A DNA stretch of 7,512 nucleotides from Rhodospirillales bacterium (GCA_023266795.1 JAHFPI010000016.1:1-7512), one strand, 5' to 3'; counted from the stretch's first letter, positions 1-6,456 are shown. Notes: generated from the sequence alone by a model not told the origin. Numbers and translations: made by a program.

Positions 1-1
1 C

Positions 2-61
2 GTGATGCCGGTCAGCCTTGCGCCGCTCCAGCAGTATGTGCGCGACCGCGTGCGGCGATGA
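2..61 (+). CDS. C-terminal end of an unidentified upstream gene (partial)
   Basis: An open frame enters from the left edge and ends at a TGA at 59-61. It encodes the last 19 residues of a protein, with the basic end YVRDRVRR. The stop overlaps the pyrD start in an ATGA junction (58-61), the usual sign of two translationally coupled genes in one operon, and this overlap is the main reason to accept it as a real gene end. The fragment is too short to recognise a family, so no function is proposed. Another frame through these 60 bases is also open, so the call rests on the junction rather than on homology. Confidence 0.5.
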   Translation: MMPVSLAPLQQYVRDRVRR

Positions 62-1137
62 TGGGCTTTTACCCCTGCCTGCGTCCGCTGCTCATGGCGC
101 TGGAGCCGGAGTGTGCGCACCGGCTGACGCTGCTGGCCCTGAAGGCCGGACTGGCGCCTGCTTATAAAAATAACAACGAATCCCTGAAGATAAAACTCTG
201 GGGGCGCGAATTTTCGAATCCGCTGGGGCTGGCCGCCGGATTCGACAAGGATGCTGAAGTCATCGCTCCGTTGTTTAAAATGGGTTTCGGCTTTGTCGAG
301 GTCGGCACGGTGACGCCGTTGCCGCAGGTCGGCAATGCCCACCCGCGTGTTTTTCGCGATATTGCCAACGAATCCGTGATCAACCGGCTGGGATTTCCCG
401 GCAAGGGGCTGGAGGTTTTTGCTGAAAATGTTCGGGATTTCAGAAAAAACTTTCCGGCAGCCCCCGGCATTCTGGGTGTGAATATCGGCATTAATAAAGA
501 AACCGCCGTGCCGCTCGATGATTATCGGCGCTGCATGGAGAAACTGGCGCCGCTGGCGGATTACGTCACGGTCAATGTGTCGTCGCCCAATACGGCCGGT
601 CTGCGGCAGTTGCAGGGCAAGAATGCGCTGGACGATTTGCTGACGGGGCTGCTGGTTATCCGCAAGGTGCCGGTTCTGCTAAAAATTGCCCCCGATATGG
701 AGGCGGTGCAACGCGCCGATATTGCCGAAATTGTCATGAAGCATCGTATCGACGGGCTGGTGATTTCGAATACCACGGTCACGCGGCCGGCGGCGCTGCC
801 GCCACATCTTCAGGGCGAAAAAGGCGGACTGAGCGGCAGGCTGCTCAAAGACCTTTCAACCGAAACCATCCGTGACTTTTACCGGCTGACACAGGGCACG
901 GTGCCGATTATCGGCGTGGGGGGCGTTTCTTCCGCTGCGGACGCCTACGAGAAAATCAGGGCCGGTGCGTCGCTCATCCAGATCTATACGGGGCTGATGT
1001 ATCAGGGACCGGCGCTTATTACCAGAATTCTGGAAGGTCTGACGCCCCTGCTGAAACAGGAGGGATTTCAGGACATTGCCGCCGCCGTGGGCAGTGAAAG
1101 GACTACTGGAAAATCAAGGGCGAAGGCGGTAATCTAG
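58..1137 (+). CDS. pyrD: Dihydroorotate dehydrogenase (quinone), class 2
   Basis: This enzyme oxidises dihydroorotate to orotate in de novo pyrimidine synthesis, using FMN and passing electrons to membrane quinone. The 359 residues begin with the short amphipathic membrane-binding segment typical of class 2 enzymes (about 4-33). The FMN-barrel motifs follow in order: NPLGLAAGFDKDAEV (54-68), GFVEVGTVTPLPQVGN (78-93), NRLGFPGKG (109-117), GVNIGINK (140-147), the active-site NVSSPNT (173-179), LLKIAPDM (207-214), ISNTTVTRP (236-244) and IIGVGGVSS (284-292). By alignment with E. coli PyrD, Ser176 corresponds to the catalytic base Ser175; a Cys there would mark class 1. Two ATG codons lie side by side at 58 and 61, neither with a clear Shine-Dalgarno site; the first is chosen because it overlaps the upstream stop. 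The C-terminus carries about 14 basic, low-complexity residues beyond the usual end. The next gene starts 4 bases after the stop. Confidence 0.97.
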   Translation: MMGFYPCLRPLLMALEPECAHRLTLLALKAGLAPAYKNNNESLKIKLWGREFSNPLGLAAGFDKDAEVIAPLFKMGFGFVEVGTVTPLPQVGNAHPRVFRDIANESVINRLGFPGKGLEVFAENVRDFRKNFPAAPGILGVNIGINKETAVPLDDYRRCMEKLAPLADYVTVNVSSPNTAGLRQLQGKNALDDLLTGLLVIRKVPVLLKIAPDMEAVQRADIAEIVMKHRIDGLVISNTTVTRPAALPPHLQGEKGGLSGRLLKDLSTETIRDFYRLTQGTVPIIGVGGVSSAADAYEKIRAGASLIQIYTGLMYQGPALITRILEGLTPLLKQEGFQDIAAAVGSERTTGKSRAKAVI

Positions 1138-1141
1138 CCGC

Positions 1142-2488
1142 ATGTCAGATAAACCATCGCTAAACAAAAATCCACCGGCCGGCAAAAAGGATGACAATGT
1201 CGTCCGGCTGAGCCTGTTCAACCGCCCGCTGGCGAGCGGCAAGGTGCGGGAAAAATTCACGGTTTACAGCTATCTCACCTTCAGGAATATCGTCATCGGC
1301 CTCGGGATTTTGACGCTGCTGTTCTTCCTGCGCGATGCCGTGCCGTTGCGGACGGCTTTTTTGATTCTGTCGCTGCTGGTGCTGGCGGTGCTGGTGCTGA
1401 CTGAGATGTCTTCACGCCGCCGCTGGGAGAAAGACCTGCTGGGGCAGTTCCAGCGGATGGGCAGCGATTATGACCGTCTGGTGCGGGATGTGGCGCGCAA
1501 CAGGAATGATACGGCGTCGCTCAGGAAAAGGCTGTCGGATGCGGCGGTGACGGTGGCGCGCAGCTACGATAAAACGCCGGGCGAACCGGTGGAGCAGCGG
1601 ATGATCAAGGTGATCGCCGAGCAGCTTTCCAGCCTGAGCGATCTTCCCCGCGAAGAGCAGGGGGAAGTCGGGCTTCTGCCCGCTGATGCCGAAGAAGCGG
1701 GGATTGACGGAAAGATTGACGCTGACGCGGCTGATCTGCATCTGACGGAGTCCCAGGTGCTGTTGCTGGTGAAGGCGGCGGTCAAGCAGGACCGGGTCGA
1801 CCTATTCCTGCAGCCGATCGTCGGCCTGCCGCAGCGCAAAGTGCGCTTCTATGAAATGTTCTCGCGCATCCGCATCAGGCAGGATTCGTATCTGCCGGCG
1901 TTTCGGTACATCGCCATCGCCAACCGGCAGGACCTGATGCCGGTCATCGATAACCTGCTGCTGCTGCGGGGATTGCAGATCATCCGCAATACGGAGGAGG
2001 GGAATTATAACCGCGCCTTTTTCTTCAACATCACCAGCCTGACGCTGAACGACCCGAAATTCATGGGCGACCTTGTCGAGTTCATCGCCCAGAACCGGCT
2101 GCTGGCGCCACGGCTGATTTTCGAGATGGGGCAGAGCGATCTGGCTACGATGAGCGCGGACATCCTGCCGGTTCTCGACGGGCTGTCGCGGTTGGGCTGC
2201 CGGTTCTCGATGGATCAGGTGAAATCGCTGGCGCTGGATTTCGAACATCTGGAGGCCCGTCATATCCGCTTCGTCAAGATAGATGCCGCCCTTCTCATGG
2301 GGGAAATCAAGGAAATCGGCGGCCTGCAGAAGGTGAAGCGGCTGAAGGGCGAATTCGACCGTAACGGCGTTGATCTGGTCGTCGAAAAAATCGAGACCGA
2401 CCGGCAGCTGCTGGAGCTGCTGGAGGTCGATATCGACTATGGGCAGGGGTATCTGTTCGGCAAACCCGTTCTTTACGATAAAAATTAA
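1142..2488 (+). CDS. tipF: Membrane-anchored degenerate EAL-domain protein, TipF-like c-di-GMP receptor
   Basis: The 448-residue protein has a polar basic N-terminus, two hydrophobic helices (about 47-63 and 71-89), a charged helical, probably coiled-coil stretch (about 92-140), an acidic linker (about 165-200) and a C-terminal EAL domain (about 205-445). This is the layout of Caulobacter TipF, which binds c-di-GMP and helps place and build the polar flagellum without phosphodiesterase activity. The EAL signature reads EMF (238-240). Several ligand positions are kept: Glu238, Asn296, Glu328, Asp358, Lys379/Asp381, Glu415 and Gln435 in GQGYLFGKP. The second Asp of the DDFGTG motif is Gln359 and the FGTG loop is lost (MDQVKSLAL, 357-365). 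This suggests ligand binding without efficient hydrolysis. The gene starts 4 bases after pyrD and ends directly against the HAD gene, so it is probably in their operon. The EAL assignment is firm; TipF is inferred from architecture, and another inactive EAL scaffold is possible. Confidence 0.75.
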   Translation: MSDKPSLNKNPPAGKKDDNVVRLSLFNRPLASGKVREKFTVYSYLTFRNIVIGLGILTLLFFLRDAVPLRTAFLILSLLVLAVLVLTEMSSRRRWEKDLLGQFQRMGSDYDRLVRDVARNRNDTASLRKRLSDAAVTVARSYDKTPGEPVEQRMIKVIAEQLSSLSDLPREEQGEVGLLPADAEEAGIDGKIDADAADLHLTESQVLLLVKAAVKQDRVDLFLQPIVGLPQRKVRFYEMFSRIRIRQDSYLPAFRYIAIANRQDLMPVIDNLLLLRGLQIIRNTEEGNYNRAFFFNITSLTLNDPKFMGDLVEFIAQNRLLAPRLIFEMGQSDLATMSADILPVLDGLSRLGCRFSMDQVKSLALDFEHLEARHIRFVKIDAALLMGEIKEIGGLQKVKRLKGEFDRNGVDLVVEKIETDRQLLELLEVDIDYGQGYLFGKPVLYDKN

Positions 2489-3322
2489 ATGCTGCCGAAA
2501 TCCATCAACGGGCTGTCTGAAATCTTCGGGCTTTATGACGGCTTCATCCTTGACCTGTGGGGGGTGGTGCATGACGGGGTGGCGCCCTTTCCGGATACGC
2601 TTCCGGCCTTGCGGGGCATGAAAAAGGCCAGAAAGAAAATATGGCTGCTATCGAACGCCCCCCGCCGCTCTTATATAGTGGTGGAGAAGCTGACGCAGAT
2701 GGGCGTGACGCCGGAGATGTATGACGGCATCCTGACCTCGGGCGAAGCCAGCTGGCAGGCGCTACAGGATAAATTGCTGGCCAAATGGGGGCGCCGCTGC
2801 CTGCATATCGGCGGCGGACGCGATAGCAGCGTTTATGAAGGCCTTGATATTAGTATTGTCTCCGATCCTGCCGGCGCGGATTTTGTGCTGAACAGCGGTG
2901 TGGAGGATTTTTCCGATACGCTGGATAAATACCTGCCCCTCCTGCAAAAGTGCATGACCCGTAGCCTGCCGATGCTCTGCGCCAATCCGGACAGAACCGT
3001 GCATGTTGAGAGCAAGCTGGTCATTTGCGCCGGTACGCTGGCCGATAGTTACGCCGCTATGGGGGGGGAGATCGTTTATTTCGGCAAGCCCTATCGGGAT
3101 GTTTACAGCCGGTGCCTGCGGGATATGGGGACGCGGCAGGTGCTGGCGGTGGGGGACAGTATGCTGACGGATATTGCCGGGGCAACGGCAGCTGGGATCG
3201 ATTCCGTACTGGTCACTTCGGGTCTCCACCGCGAAGAATTTATGGGGGAGAGTCGGCTGCAGGATTTTCTGGTTAATTATCCTTACAGGCCGAGCTATGT
3301 CATGCCGTCATTTTCGTGGTGA
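2489..3322 (+). CDS. HAD superfamily class IIA hydrolase, TIGR01459-like
   Basis: A 277-residue cytosolic protein without signal peptide or membrane helices, matching the NagD-like class IIA branch of HAD phosphatases. Motif I is ILDLWGVVHDG (20-30) with the nucleophile Asp22. Motif II is LLSNAPRRS (53-61) with Ser55. The cap region includes ANPDRTVHVE (165-174). Motif III is Lys200 in FGKPYRDVY, and motif IV is VGDSMLTDIAGA (221-232) with Asp223 and Asp228. The usual acid Asp two residues after the nucleophile is Trp24; from memory, DLWGV is characteristic of this family, so this is not a defect of this copy. The physiological substrate is unknown; in other alphaproteobacteria I recall this gene beside ribF, which hints at a small phosphorylated metabolite or flavin nucleotide, but ribF is not here. 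Its ATG follows the previous TAA with no gap and no clear Shine-Dalgarno site, so translational coupling is likely. An 8-G run lies at 3061-3068. Confidence 0.88.
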   Translation: MLPKSINGLSEIFGLYDGFILDLWGVVHDGVAPFPDTLPALRGMKKARKKIWLLSNAPRRSYIVVEKLTQMGVTPEMYDGILTSGEASWQALQDKLLAKWGRRCLHIGGGRDSSVYEGLDISIVSDPAGADFVLNSGVEDFSDTLDKYLPLLQKCMTRSLPMLCANPDRTVHVESKLVICAGTLADSYAAMGGEIVYFGKPYRDVYSRCLRDMGTRQVLAVGDSMLTDIAGATAAGIDSVLVTSGLHREEFMGESRLQDFLVNYPYRPSYVMPSFSW

Positions 3323-3327
3323 TGGAT

Positions 3328-3364
3328 TATTATTCAATAATATCAATAATATGTCATCAATATA
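3328..3364 (+). repeat. Short AT-rich direct and inverted repeats in the spacer before dotA
   Basis: Just after the HAD stop there is a near-perfect dyad TATTATT-C-AATAATA (3328-3342). Overlapping it, the 9-base unit TCAATAATA occurs twice in tandem (3334-3342 and 3343-3351), with a shortened third copy TCAATATA at 3357-3364. The whole stretch is far richer in A+T than the flanking genes. It could be a protein-binding or DNA-bending site upstream of the promoter at 3400. It lacks a GC stem and T-run, so it is not a convincing terminator for the preceding operon. Low-complexity chance is a real alternative. Confidence 0.4.
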
Positions 3365-3399
3365 CGATTACATAAAATTTTTCATAAATGATGTTAAAT

Positions 3400-3428
3400 T
3401 TGACGGTTTTAAGAAAAAGGCGTAGTAT
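3400..3428 (+). promoter_or_regulatory. Sigma70-type promoter for dotA
   Basis: A -35 box TTGACG (3400-3405, five of six consensus bases) is followed after exactly 17 bases by a -10 box TAGTAT (3423-3428, four of six). Transcription would begin near 3435, leaving a leader of about 45 bases. A/T tracts at about 3370-3399 sit where an UP element would lie. The promoter is placed in the only sizeable gap between the pyrD-HAD run and the large membrane-protein gene, which supports separate transcription of that gene. Confidence 0.65.
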
Positions 3429-3468
3429 TAAATAATAAGCCTGCAAAGGGTGAGGCGTATGTTTTTTC

Positions 3469-3473
3469 GGGGG
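3469..3473 (+). promoter_or_regulatory. Ribosome binding site of dotA
   Basis: A GGGGG run followed by AAAA lies 7 bases before the ATG at 3481. It supports this start, and there is no competing one: an in-frame stop (TGA, 3451-3453) lies upstream with no ATG, GTG or TTG between them. Confidence 0.55.
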
Positions 3474-3480
3474 AAAATCC

Positions 3481-6324
3481 ATGAGTGATTCGTCAAAGAA
3501 GCCGGCGTCCGTTGCTGCCTTTTTATTCATGCCGCAACTTGGCCTTAGCTGGCAGCACTCCTCCTTTATCGTTCCGGTGTTTATCCGTACCATTGCCATG
3601 ATGTTTGTGCAGGCGGGACTTCTGCCGCTGAACCACCCTGCTGCCCGTTACGGCATGGAAGGCATCAAGAAATACAAGTTTTTCGAGCTGATGAGCGAGG
3701 CCTGGTATAATCTCCGCGCTACCCACGCGTCGCCCTATCAGTGGGGTCTTTTTGCCAGCGTGGCGCTGATGGTTGTCATGGTCGTGCTGTCGCTCGTCGT
3801 GGCGGTGCTGAATATTGCAAGCGTGTTGGTGAGCTCCGCCAGCGCGCAGATTTTTGACGGCATGCTTGGCGCCACGAACTCGGCTTCCATTCCGGGCGGC
3901 CCTGTGCTGAAAATGTTCGATAAGGTTGTCCCCGCTCCCGGCACGGCCCACGGGGAATGGGGCATCATGATTTTGGATAAAATGCTGCGCGCGGGTGCGG
4001 AGGGAAAAGGCGGATTGCTGCAGCAGGCCTTCGGCAGCCTGATGCAGATTTATAACACCGGCATCCTCGTTATCGCGGGTATCATGGTATTCTGGCTTAT
4101 CCTGTATGTCGTAACCGATACCGCCAAAACAGGCATGATCGGCGGGCAGCGCCACAATATGGTCTGGGCGCCGATCCGTATTGTTTTTGCGCTGGGACTG
4201 ATGATCCCCCTTGGCGCGAACGGCTTCAGCTCCGGGCAATTCATGGTCATGAAGCTGGCCGAATGGGGCTCCAACTTTGGCTCACGCGGCTGGTATACGT
4301 ACGTTTCGACGATCGTGGCGGATCAGGCCGTGCTTGCCAAATTCGGGCAGGCGAGCCCGACCGACCTTATGTCCCAATATGCCCAGATGTATATCTGCCG
4401 GACGGCCTATAACGGGTATGCCAACGCGTCTGGTGCGTTGGCCGGCAATGATGACCAGCTCATTACGACATACCGGAGGATCAATAATGTCCTGACGCCG
4501 GGCAGGTCGCAGTTCTTCTTTACGAACGCGACAGTAAAAAATCTTTGCGGCTCGGCGGATTTTCCGGCGAAGGATACGAAACTTATCAATGATCTGCTGG
4601 CTTCCAGTTGGGCCGTAGACCGGGCGATTGGCAAGTATCAGAACGATCTCGCACAGGGTTACTTCAACCTGTTTTTTGCCGGCGGCGCCGGAGGCAGTGT
4701 GTGGACGAACGACGACGGGGTTGTGGCGCCGATCGCCAGAAAATTCTCCTGTAGCTTTACTTCGCAGTTCATCTATCCGGGCATTGGCGAGCCTAATCCG
4801 CTGACGAATCTGGGCAATGCCGGTGGTTTCCTTGGCGGCGTTATCGGGTTTTTCGGCGGTGGCAGCACACCCACCATTTGCAGCGACGGGGAGCTGAACC
4901 AATGCGGATTCGGTCCGCCCGGCAGCGGAAAAATGGGCGACACCAGCTGCATTTCAGACATGATTGCTGCATACAACGGAACCATGCAAACGATCCTTAA
5001 AAACGGCGATGCGCTGCTGACGACGGAACTGACAAAAAATGCCAGCATGCTGACCGATGTTAAAAATCAGGGCTGGCCGGGGATGGGCGTATGGTATCAT
5101 AACATTGAGTCGATGAATGACGTCGTTGGCATGCTGCACCAGCCGGGTCTTTCCTTTACCAGAGGGGACATGAGCTCTCTTCAGGGCACGAAGATCGGGG
5201 AAAAGGTGGCTGAAGTTCTCGGTCAGTACCGCCCGTGGTGGATTACACAGGCTGCGTCGGCACCGTCGTCGCTTCCGGCAGGATCGGAGGTGTTGACATC
5301 GGATTGGGCCACGAGCGATATTGCCGTAAATAACGGAACTTCCGATTTGAAGGGTGTGCTTGAGGGTGCGCAGGATGCGCGGCCCGATGCTTTTTCGGGC
5401 GCAATGCTCGAAATGGCAGGCGGGGCGGCGGTGTCAAGATTTTTTCTCGACATGGCTGACCCTGCGGACGTAGATACTTATCCTCTGGCAAAACTTGCCA
5501 AACTCGGGGGCTCGTTACAGTTGATTTCCCTTGTGATATACGGGGGGATCGCGCTGCTGGAAATCGTCGGCGCGGGTCTTGCCGGCGCCGTAGGCGGCAA
5601 CGCAGTTGCGGCATTCTTCGGCGGCGGTGCCTTGCCGGCCATGGTGAGCGCCTTTATTCAGGGTCCCGTGACGGCTGTAATAACGACATTTGCCGGGATA
5701 TTGTTCGCGGCTTCACTGGTTCTTATGTACTACGTTCCGATGATTCCGTTTGTCAGGGTCGCCTATGCCGTGTTCACATGGATGGTTTCCGTGTTCGAGG
5801 CCGTGGTTATGGTTCCCATCGCCGCTCTTTCCTTTCTGAATACGGAAGGGGAAGGGATGGGCGCGCGGCATGCGTGGGTTTTATGGCTGAACGTCCTGTT
5901 GCGGCCGATCCTGACTGTGATCGGATTTGTCGGGGCGCTGCTTCTCTTTAATACATTCGTTGTCTGGATAGGCGAAGCATTTAGCTGGTTCATGCAAAGA
6001 AGCTTTCCGCGCGGCGCCGGGAACGGTATTTTTGGGCCTCTCGCATTTTGTATCATCTATGTATTCATCATCTACACGGTGGCGAACTCGTGCTTCAAGC
6101 TGCTGGATATGATCCCGGCGGCTATGTTCAAATGGTTACCTGGGGCATCTGCTGACCATTCCTTCGACGATGACGGCGCGAAGGGTGTCCTCAGCCCGGC
6201 CAGCAAGTTTGGCGATGCAATTAACATGTCGCGGACGGGTCAGGGAAAAGCCCCTGCGCCAGGTCCCACTGCCGCGCAGGAAGCGGCAAGAAAGGATGAA
6301 GTCAGTCGTTTAAGACAGACGTGA
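3481..6324 (+). CDS. dotA: DotA/TraY family type IVB secretion system membrane protein
   Basis: DotA (Dot/Icm) and TraY (IncI conjugation) are large polytopic inner-membrane components of type IVB secretion systems. This 947-residue protein has a non-exported N-terminal segment of about 85 residues, then hydrophobic helices at about 90-117, 192-212 and 228-246, and a long soluble region (about 260-670). A C-terminal membrane block follows, with helices near 680-702, 732-755, 758-783, 805-830 and 850-870, and then a polar tail rich in Ala, Pro and Gly. Family-like stretches are PIRIVFALGLMIPLGANGFS (231-250), WGSNFGSRGW (262-271), MYYVPMIPFV (749-758), FEAVVMVPIAALSFLNTEGE (772-791) and the RPILTVIG segment (808-815). 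The soluble region, predicted to be periplasmic, holds six cysteines (306, 356, 424, 467, 475, 490) and a Gly-rich stretch at 448-461. The gene has its own promoter and a strong terminator, so it appears monocistronic. No other secretion gene is in the window. Family membership is well supported; whether it acts in effector export or DNA transfer cannot be told. Confidence 0.85.
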   Translation: MSDSSKKPASVAAFLFMPQLGLSWQHSSFIVPVFIRTIAMMFVQAGLLPLNHPAARYGMEGIKKYKFFELMSEAWYNLRATHASPYQWGLFASVALMVVMVVLSLVVAVLNIASVLVSSASAQIFDGMLGATNSASIPGGPVLKMFDKVVPAPGTAHGEWGIMILDKMLRAGAEGKGGLLQQAFGSLMQIYNTGILVIAGIMVFWLILYVVTDTAKTGMIGGQRHNMVWAPIRIVFALGLMIPLGANGFSSGQFMVMKLAEWGSNFGSRGWYTYVSTIVADQAVLAKFGQASPTDLMSQYAQMYICRTAYNGYANASGALAGNDDQLITTYRRINNVLTPGRSQFFFTNATVKNLCGSADFPAKDTKLINDLLASSWAVDRAIGKYQNDLAQGYFNLFFAGGAGGSVWTNDDGVVAPIARKFSCSFTSQFIYPGIGEPNPLTNLGNAGGFLGGVIGFFGGGSTPTICSDGELNQCGFGPPGSGKMGDTSCISDMIAAYNGTMQTILKNGDALLTTELTKNASMLTDVKNQGWPGMGVWYHNIESMNDVVGMLHQPGLSFTRGDMSSLQGTKIGEKVAEVLGQYRPWWITQAASAPSSLPAGSEVLTSDWATSDIAVNNGTSDLKGVLEGAQDARPDAFSGAMLEMAGGAAVSRFFLDMADPADVDTYPLAKLAKLGGSLQLISLVIYGGIALLEIVGAGLAGAVGGNAVAAFFGGGALPAMVSAFIQGPVTAVITTFAGILFAASLVLMYYVPMIPFVRVAYAVFTWMVSVFEAVVMVPIAALSFLNTEGEGMGARHAWVLWLNVLLRPILTVIGFVGALLLFNTFVVWIGEAFSWFMQRSFPRGAGNGIFGPLAFCIIYVFIIYTVANSCFKLLDMIPAAMFKWLPGASADHSFDDDGAKGVLSPASKFGDAINMSRTGQGKAPAPGPTAAQEAARKDEVSRLRQT

Positions 6325-6355
6325 TTGATACCTGAGGAAAGTTTAAATATCTCGC

Positions 6356-6393
6356 AAACCGCCGGAGCTCCACAAAGCTCCGGCGGTTTTTTT
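6356..6393 (+). terminator. Strong intrinsic terminator after dotA
   Basis: A perfect 14-base inverted repeat (AAACCGCCGGAGCT at 6356-6369, complement at 6376-6389) encloses a 6-base loop CCACAA. Seven T residues follow the GC-rich stem (6387-6393, the first three being able to pair with the AAA). It lies 32 bases after the dotA stop. The opposite strand would have only a three-T run after the stem, so it should work mainly rightward. It separates dotA from the next gene. Confidence 0.95.
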
Positions 6394-6400
6394 GGCACGC

Positions 6401-6429
6401 TTGTCACTCCCTATCCGGCGGGGTAGACT
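6401..6429 (+). promoter_or_regulatory. Probable sigma70-type promoter for the solute-binding protein gene
   Basis: TTGTCA (6401-6406, five of six -35 bases) and TAGACT (6424-6429, four of six -10 bases) are separated by 17 bases. They sit directly after the terminator and predict a start near 6436 with a leader of only about 20 bases. The terminator upstream implies that a promoter must lie in these 63 bases, which raises confidence in an otherwise moderate match. Confidence 0.55.
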
Positions 6430-6444
6430 GTCTTCTGTCATTCC

Positions 6445-6450
6445 AAGGAG
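6445..6450 (+). promoter_or_regulatory. Ribosome binding site of the yejA-like gene
   Basis: AAGGAG, a near-perfect Shine-Dalgarno sequence, lies 6 bases before the ATG at 6457 and fixes that start. An in-frame TAG at 6424-6426 rules out a longer protein from further upstream. Confidence 0.85.
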
Positions 6451-6456
6451 ACAAAA

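Noticed and set aside
1371..1408. Repeat-like run of CTGGTG/CTGGCG units in the EAL gene
   Set aside because: It encodes the Leu/Val-rich second membrane helix, so codon bias in a hydrophobic segment explains it.
1802..2572. Long minus-strand open frame (256 codons) opposite the EAL gene
   Set aside because: Its Gln/Leu/His-rich translation is typical of the antisense of a GC-rich gene, it matches no family, and the + strand frame has clear EAL motifs. Other minus-strand frames were rejected for the same reason.
3328..3342. Terminator for the pyrD-HAD operon
   Set aside because: The dyad is all A/T with a 1-base centre and no T-run, so it cannot form a stable termination hairpin.
3394..3412. 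CtrA-like box (paired TTAA motifs) upstream of dotA
   Set aside because: The two TTAA motifs are separated by 11 bases rather than the 7 expected for a CtrA site, and TTAA is common by chance in such AT-rich DNA.
3351..3425. A 24-codon ORF beginning MSSIYDYIKFF in the AT-rich spacer
   Set aside because: It has no Shine-Dalgarno site, its composition follows the AT-rich DNA, and it runs through both boxes of the promoter at 3400-3428. I recognise no family. It could be a gene remnant, but the sequence does not support a gene.
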